Shown here: piece by piece, positions 59,380 through 64,000 of the stretch | Numbering within the stretch: position 1 is the first letter of the stretch | Layout of the letters: each line of letters opens with the position of its first letter | NCBI RefSeq assembly: GCF_009649735.1 | Contig: NZ_WJNH01000014.1 | Location: 1-64,000, forward strand | Reading direction: 5' to 3' | Length of the DNA: 64,000 nt | Origin: Salinibacillus xinjiangensis | GTDB taxonomy: Bacteria; Bacillota; Bacilli; Bacillales; Alkalibacillaceae | Notes under the pieces: generated by a model | Seen by the model: the letters and a program-made list of their open reading frames with translations, nothing else | Database searches by the model: none | Told to the model about the DNA's origin: nothing | Translations under genes and position numbers: made by a program

Positions 59380-59398
59380 TACTGTATAAAATTGTCAT

Positions 59399-60973
59399 AT
59401 GTTGCTAGAAAGAAAGGTTGTGAGGATCATTCGAAAAAAAGCGATAAGCATCCCCAAAAAACGCGCTAACCGATCTCTTTTGAAAAAGGTAATGATAACG
59501 TCATCTCTTGCATTAGGATTATCTATAGGTTCTGTTCATGCTGCAGAAAATGATGATCTTTCTAAAATCTATCATGTATATGTTTCAGGAGAACATTTAG
59601 GTACAGTTGGGGATAAGGAAGTAGTAGAGACCTTTATAGAGGAGCAAGTAAACAAAGAGGAACAAAACTATAAGGGACTTAACCTTGCTGTCAATGAAGA
59701 CATTTCTTATGTATCTGAATTTGCCTTTCAACCTACATATAATAATAGCAAAGTTTTAGAAAGGCTATCTGATCAAATAACATACAGTGTAAAAGCACAA
59801 AAACTAGAAATTGGTGGAGAAGAAATTGGTTACTTTAAAGACAAAGAGACGATTAGTGAATTATTGAAAGAGTTCCAGTCTCAATTTATACCAGAAGACC
59901 AAACAGAGGATCTAGATGAACTTTATACAATAGAAGAAGACACTGAGGAAGCGAAGCCAAATCAAGATTCAGATGAAGCAAAGGTAGAAGACCAGGATGA
60001 ACAACCTGAAGAACTATCTACGGGAGACTCCCGGATTGTAGATGTATCATTGACTAAGGATATCGAGCTAACAGTAGAAAAAGTAAAACCTAATGAACTG
60101 CTAACAGTGGAGCAAGGTTTACAAATGCTTGAAAAGGATACAGTAGCTGAACAAGTACATAAAATAGAAGACGGTGACTATTTACAATTAGTAGCCAAAG
60201 AATACGATTTATCAATGGCTGATATTTTAGAATTAAACCCAGACCTCGAAGAAGATAGTATTTTGCAGGTTGGACAGGAAATTAAGGTGCAGGATAAAGA
60301 ACCAATTGTAGAGGTTAGAACAACTGTCGAGGAGATTGTAGAAAAGGAAATGGATTATTCCACAGAATATGTTGAAACAAATGACCTTTATGTAGGAGAG
60401 AAAGAAGTAAAAGAAGAAGGACAAAAGGGTAAAAAGAAAATTCATTATCAAATTGTCCAAAAAAATGGTTCTGAAGTAGAGCGTAAAATTAAAGAAGAAG
60501 AGGTCATTAAGGAACCAGTTGATGAAGTTGTTCTTAAGGGGACGAAGGTTAGACAATTAAAATCTAAGCCTGCGACAAAATCAAAACCAAAATCATCATC
60601 TGGTTCAGGCTTTAGCTGGCCAACAGCTGGTGGGATTATTACCAGTTATATGGGTCCTCGTGGTGGTGGATACCATAGTGGCATAGACATATCTGGTGTG
60701 AGTAATCGCACTATTTATGCTGCAGAAGATGGAGTTGTCTCCTCTGCCGGTTACCAGAATAACGGTTATGGTAATCGTATCGTGATTAACCATCAAAATG
60801 GTACGAAAACAACTTATAGTCATTTATCGTTCATTCATGTAAGCAGTGGGCAAAAGGTAAGTAAAGGACAAGCCATTGGTGTAATGGGGGCAACTGGTAA
60901 TTCTACTGGAGTACATTTACATTTTGAAGTGTATGTAGGTGGCTCAGCAGTTAATCCAATGTCCTATTACTAA
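59399..60973 (+). CDS. Secreted M23 peptidase with LysM and G5 domains
   Basis: A cell-wall endopeptidase of the lysostaphin/M23 type. In order: a basic N-terminus and signal peptide with likely cleavage after VHA (residue 48), a ~150-residue region with an acidic stretch (165-205), LysM (about 253-297), G5 (about 302-382), a Lys/Ser-rich linker and M23 (about 405-524). The zinc ligands are visible: His426 and Asp430 (HSGIDI), His506 and His508 (HLHFEV). Start uncertain: the ATG at 59399 has no ribosome-binding site, while AGAAAGG at 59411-59417 would suit a start a little further on. It lies just upstream of walRK, the regulators of wall hydrolases, and has its own terminator. Confidence 0.9.
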   Translation: MLLERKVVRIIRKKAISIPKKRANRSLLKKVMITSSLALGLSIGSVHAAENDDLSKIYHVYVSGEHLGTVGDKEVVETFIEEQVNKEEQNYKGLNLAVNEDISYVSEFAFQPTYNNSKVLERLSDQITYSVKAQKLEIGGEEIGYFKDKETISELLKEFQSQFIPEDQTEDLDELYTIEEDTEEAKPNQDSDEAKVEDQDEQPEELSTGDSRIVDVSLTKDIELTVEKVKPNELLTVEQGLQMLEKDTVAEQVHKIEDGDYLQLVAKEYDLSMADILELNPDLEEDSILQVGQEIKVQDKEPIVEVRTTVEEIVEKEMDYSTEYVETNDLYVGEKEVKEEGQKGKKKIHYQIVQKNGSEVERKIKEEEVIKEPVDEVVLKGTKVRQLKSKPATKSKPKSSSGSGFSWPTAGGIITSYMGPRGGGYHSGIDISGVSNRTIYAAEDGVVSSAGYQNNGYGNRIVINHQNGTKTTYSHLSFIHVSSGQKVSKGQAIGVMGATGNSTGVHLHFEVYVGGSAVNPMSYY

Positions 60974-60990
60974 GGAAAAGTTAAAAATTG

Positions 60991-61026
60991 AACCTCTAGC
61001 TAATGAGCTAGGGGTTTTCTTCTTTT
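60991..61026 (+). terminator. Terminator of the M23 peptidase gene
   Basis: AACCTCTAGCT pairs with AGCTAGGGGTT (one G-U) around AATG, followed by TTCTTCTTTT. Confidence 0.85.
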
Positions 61027-61128
61027 GAAGGTGCTAAGTCCCACCATCGAATAAAAAAAAGACTTTTTACGTAATTTACGATAAAATAAAGGATAAGGTG
61101 CAAATTTTCCAAGAGGGAAGTGATTGGA

Positions 61129-61833
61129 TTGAATCAAAAAATAGTAGTTGTAGATGATGAAAAACCGATTGCTGATATATTGCAATTTAACTTAGAGAAA
61201 GAAGGTTACACAGTAATGTGTGCCTATGATGGTGACGAGGCAGTAGAGCTTGTTCATCAAGAAAAGCCTGATTTAGTATTACTTGATATTATGCTTCCAC
61301 AAAAGGATGGTATGGAGGTTTGTCGTGAAATCCGCCAATATCATAGCATGCCTATTATCATGCTAACGGCAAAGGACTCTGAAATAGATAAAGTGTTAGG
61401 CTTAGAGCTTGGCGCGGACGATTATGTAACCAAGCCGTTTAGTAATCGTGAATTAATTGCCCGGGTTAAAGCAAACCTTCGTCGGCATAAGCAAAGTGAC
61501 GAACCATCTGCAAATGAGTCTCATGATATACGAATTGGAAAGCTAGTCATTCATCCTGATGCCTACACCGTTACGAGAGATGGAGAGCAAATTGAGTTGA
61601 CACATCGTGAATTTGAATTACTTCATTATCTAGCAAGACATATCGGACAGGTAATGACCCGTGAACATTTACTAGAGACAGTATGGGGCTATGACTATTA
61701 CGGTGATGTACGTACAGTGGATGTAACCGTACGTAGACTACGTGAGAAAATTGAGGAGAACCCAAGCAGTCCAATGTGGATTGTGACCAGAAGAGGAGTC
61801 GGCTATTATTTACGTAACCCTGATCAGGAGTAG
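61129..61833 (+). CDS. walR: Essential response regulator WalR (YycF)
   Basis: OmpR-family response regulator controlling autolysins and wall metabolism. The 234-aa protein has a receiver domain with the acidic pair DDE, phospho-acceptor Asp in [17 protein letters not shown] and the Lys in TKPFS. The winged-helix DNA-binding domain includes [14 protein letters not shown] and [15 protein letters not shown]. The start is taken as the TTG at 61129 ([13 protein letters not shown]) from homology; a GTG three codons upstream sits against the ribosome-binding site. It is followed by walK after 6 nt. Confidence 0.97.
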   Translation: MNQKIVVVDDEKPIADILQFNLEKEGYTVMCAYDGDEAVELVHQEKPDLVLLDIMLPQKDGMEVCREIRQYHSMPIIMLTAKDSEIDKVLGLELGADDYVTKPFSNRELIARVKANLRRHKQSDEPSANESHDIRIGKLVIHPDAYTVTRDGEQIELTHREFELLHYLARHIGQVMTREHLLETVWGYDYYGDVRTVDVTVRRLREKIEENPSSPMWIVTRRGVGYYLRNPDQE

Positions 61834-61839
61834 TGTTCA

Positions 61840-63678
61840 ATGACAAACAAAGTGAACTTTTTTAAATCAGTTGGTTTAAAAATCATATTAGTTTATATCC
61901 TTCTACTGTTAATTGCGATTCAACTCATAGGAGCCTACTTCGCTAGTGAGCTTGAGGAGCGTCTAATTGAGAACTTTGAGGATTCTATTGATGATCGACT
62001 AAGCTTACTTTCATATAGCTTGGAGCAGGCTCTTTCAAAGGAACGAACGAAGGATGATCCTACCATCCAAGAAGACATACAATCTATTCTGACCGATTTT
62101 GACTCCCAGGATATCACTGAGTTGCAGGTTATTGATAAACAAATGCGTATTATTGGTACAACAAATCAATGGAATCGGGATGTGGTTGGTAAGATTACCA
62201 CAAGTAGTGATGTTCAAAGGATGTTCTCATTCCGCACCCAATACCCACACGAAATTAAGTACAACCGTGAAACAGGTGATCGAACCTTAACGAACACCAT
62301 TCCCATTTTTAAAAATCAAACTGATGAAATCATTGGAGCAATATTTTTTAAGGCTAGTGTAGAGGATGTGTATGGGCAGCTTGAATACATTACCAAAATT
62401 TTTGCTAATGGAACGATATTAGCGATTACCATTACTGCCCTAATCGGTATCCTTGTATCTAGGACCATTACAAAGCCAATTTCAGAAATGAGAAAACAAG
62501 CCCTAGTAATGGCCGGTGGGGATTTCTCCAAAAAGGTAAACGTATATGGAATGGATGAGATTGGCCAATTAGCTTATTCATTTAACCATTTAACAGACAA
62601 GCTAAAAGAGTCTTATTCTATGATTGAAGATGAGCGTCGAAAGTTAACCTCTGTTTTAGCTAATATGAATGAAGGGGTTATTGCCTGTAATCGTTCAGGA
62701 GCCATCATTCTGATGAATGAACCAGCGGAACAATTTATCGGTAAGTCCTTTGATGAATTAAAGGGAGAATCGATTATTTCCATTTTAGGCATGGGCGAAG
62801 TTATCCAAAGCATTTCAGATATTCAAGAAACAGGAGCCACTATTATAGATGTCAGTGAGGATGACACGTTACTTTTAAGGGTTACCTTTTCTATTATTCA
62901 AGATGAAAATGAAGATATGAGTGGATTCATTACGGTATTAAGTGATGTTACGGAAGAGGAAAAGATTGAACGTGAGCGAAGGGAATTTGTGGCTAACGTT
63001 TCACATGAACTTAGAACTCCATTAACAACGATGAGAAGCTATTTAGAGGCATTAACAGATGGAGATACTTGGCGGAATGAAGACATTGCACCAAAATTCT
63101 TAAGTGTTACCCAAACCGAAACAGAACGGATGATTCGGCTTGTAAATGACCTACTTCAGCTTTCGAAAATGGATAACAAGGATAATTATTTATATAAAGA
63201 AAAAGTCGATTTTATTTACTTCTTTAATCATATTATTGACCGCTTTGAAATGAACAAATATGAGCAGAATTTAGAATTCGTTCGTAAACTTCCAAACAAC
63301 TCTCATTGGGTCTGGATGGATAAAGATAAAATGACACAGGTTTTAGACAATGTCATATCAAATGCAATTAAGTATTCTCCTAATGGAGGAGTGATCACGC
63401 TAGAGACTGAAATAAAGGATCGGATGTTACTGACCAAGGTATCTGATCAAGGTGTCGGCATTCCAAAGGAACAAGTAGAGCGTATTTTTGATCGTTTTTA
63501 TCGAGTGGATAAAGCTCGTACTAGGAAACTAGGCGGAACTGGATTAGGATTAGCTATTGCCAGGGAAATGATAGAAGCCCACGATGGCAAAATTTGGGCG
63601 GAAAGTAAAGAAGGAAAAGGGACAACTATTTATATTTCTCTTCCAATGATGCACAAGAAGTGGGGGAATGCTTCATGA
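61840..63678 (+). CDS. walK: Essential sensor histidine kinase WalK (YycG)
   Basis: Senses cell-wall state and phosphorylates WalR. The 612-aa protein has two spans (about residues 10-32 and 183-205) framing an extracellular PAS-like domain, then HAMP, a cytoplasmic PAS (LTSVLANMNEGVIACNRSG), HisKA with the phospho-acceptor His in VANVSHELRTPLTTM (near residue 390), and HATPase_c with the N box DNVISNAIKYS, DQGVGIP and GGTGLGLAIA. It overlaps walH by 4 nt. Confidence 0.98.
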   Translation: MTNKVNFFKSVGLKIILVYILLLLIAIQLIGAYFASELEERLIENFEDSIDDRLSLLSYSLEQALSKERTKDDPTIQEDIQSILTDFDSQDITELQVIDKQMRIIGTTNQWNRDVVGKITTSSDVQRMFSFRTQYPHEIKYNRETGDRTLTNTIPIFKNQTDEIIGAIFFKASVEDVYGQLEYITKIFANGTILAITITALIGILVSRTITKPISEMRKQALVMAGGDFSKKVNVYGMDEIGQLAYSFNHLTDKLKESYSMIEDERRKLTSVLANMNEGVIACNRSGAIILMNEPAEQFIGKSFDELKGESIISILGMGEVIQSISDIQETGATIIDVSEDDTLLLRVTFSIIQDENEDMSGFITVLSDVTEEEKIERERREFVANVSHELRTPLTTMRSYLEALTDGDTWRNEDIAPKFLSVTQTETERMIRLVNDLLQLSKMDNKDNYLYKEKVDFIYFFNHIIDRFEMNKYEQNLEFVRKLPNNSHWVWMDKDKMTQVLDNVISNAIKYSPNGGVITLETEIKDRMLLTKVSDQGVGIPKEQVERIFDRFYRVDKARTRKLGGTGLGLAIAREMIEAHDGKIWAESKEGKGTTIYISLPMMHKKWGNAS

Positions 63679-64000
63679 ACATCGAAAACATCAAATCTGC
63701 AATATTAGCTGTACTAGTCTTAATAAGCTTACTTTTGACAATTGGAATTTGGAATTATTCTTCCGCTAATTATCAAACAAATGAATCTGATACGCTAAAC
63801 ATTTCAATTAACGGCGAAAAAGCAGAGTTAAATGAAGCGGTACTTCCAACACAGATGGTTTTTCACCAGGAGGGACATCCTCTCCAATTTACTGATAAAA
63901 CAAAGGAAGGCGAATTTTATCAGGCTTTAAAGGAATGGGATTTTCGAATCTATGAGGATAAAACTAATGTAAATATCAATGAGGAACAAACGTATGTAGA
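63675..64000 (+). CDS. walH: WalK regulator WalH (YycH), 5' part only
   Basis: The first ~108 codons of WalH, a membrane-anchored extracellular protein that with WalI modulates WalK. It starts ATG overlapping the walK stop (ATGA) and has one N-terminal membrane anchor (AILAVLVLISLLLTIGIW), then an extracellular part. Assignment rests on position after walK and the single-anchor layout; the gene runs off the window. Confidence 0.9.
   Translation, partial: MNIENIKSAILAVLVLISLLLTIGIWNYSSANYQTNESDTLNISINGEKAELNEAVLPTQMVFHQEGHPLQFTDKTKEGEFYQALKEWDFRIYEDKTNVNINEEQTYV

Noticed and set aside
59120-59398. c-di-AMP (ydaO-type) riboswitch upstream of the M23 peptidase
   Set aside because: Such riboswitches often precede wall hydrolase genes, but the conserved blocks of that motif could not be found in this AT-rich leader.

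Overview
The window is the chromosomal origin region of a low-GC, spore-forming Bacillota, almost certainly a member of the Bacillaceae. Evidence for this: gene order follows Bacillus subtilis from walHKR through rpmH, oriC, dnaA and gyrBA to the scr-dnaX-recR-bofA block. Sporulation and germination genes are present (bofA, spoIIIJ, spo0J, yaaH, yyaC, a gerABC-type operon), as are T-box riboswitches and three perfect parS palindromes. The genus cannot be fixed from the sequence alone.

Layout: oriC lies at about 34.9-37.0 kb and is bipartite around dnaA, with DnaA-box arrays on both sides and an AT-rich unwinding element next to dnaN. To the left, mostly on the minus strand and so co-directional with replication, run dnaA, dnaN, yaaA, recF, remB, gyrB, gyrA, an HD-GYP-like gene, guaB, dacA, pdxS, pdxT, serS with its T-box, tRNA-Ser, dck/dgk (plus strand), proI with its T-box, tRNA-Arg, an HAD phosphatase, a gerABC-like operon with an extra small membrane protein, acsA, a nucleobase permease, a DUF3891 gene, yaaH, tadA, scr (SRP RNA), dnaX, ebfC, recR, yaaL and bofA. 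The window ends in the promoter and first bases of a 16S rRNA gene. To the right, mostly on the plus strand, run rpmH, rnpA, spoIIIJ, jag, mnmE, mnmG, rsmG, noc, soj, spo0J, a DUF554 gene, yyaC, a YkvI-like permease, yyzM, ychF, rpsF-ssbA-rpsR, yybS, gdpP, rplI, dnaC, purA, an M23 cell-wall peptidase, walR, walK and the start of walH.

How the parts work together: initiation (DnaA, DnaN, oriC, DnaC helicase, gyrase), origin segregation (Soj, Spo0J, parS), nucleoid occlusion (Noc), ribosome and RNA maturation (RnpA, RpmH, SRP RNA, MnmE/MnmG, RsmG, TadA) and wall homeostasis (WalRK, M23 peptidase, DacA) are clustered at the origin. The stretch from about 6 to 16.5 kb (DUF3891, permease, acsA, ger operon, HAD, tRNA-Arg, proI) is not in the B. 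subtilis arrangement and is the most accessory-looking part.

I found no prophage, transposase, CRISPR array, defence system or wholly new multi-gene system. The less ordinary observations are: a two-copy 45-bp palindrome with a T-rich tail; a 0.45-kb composite repeat region with one element flanked by 13-bp direct repeats; an HD-GYP-type protein that has lost the His of its HD motif; a possible fourth component of the ger operon; a DnaA-box cluster before mnmE; and a triple 11-bp-spaced WalR-like repeat before the M23 gene.
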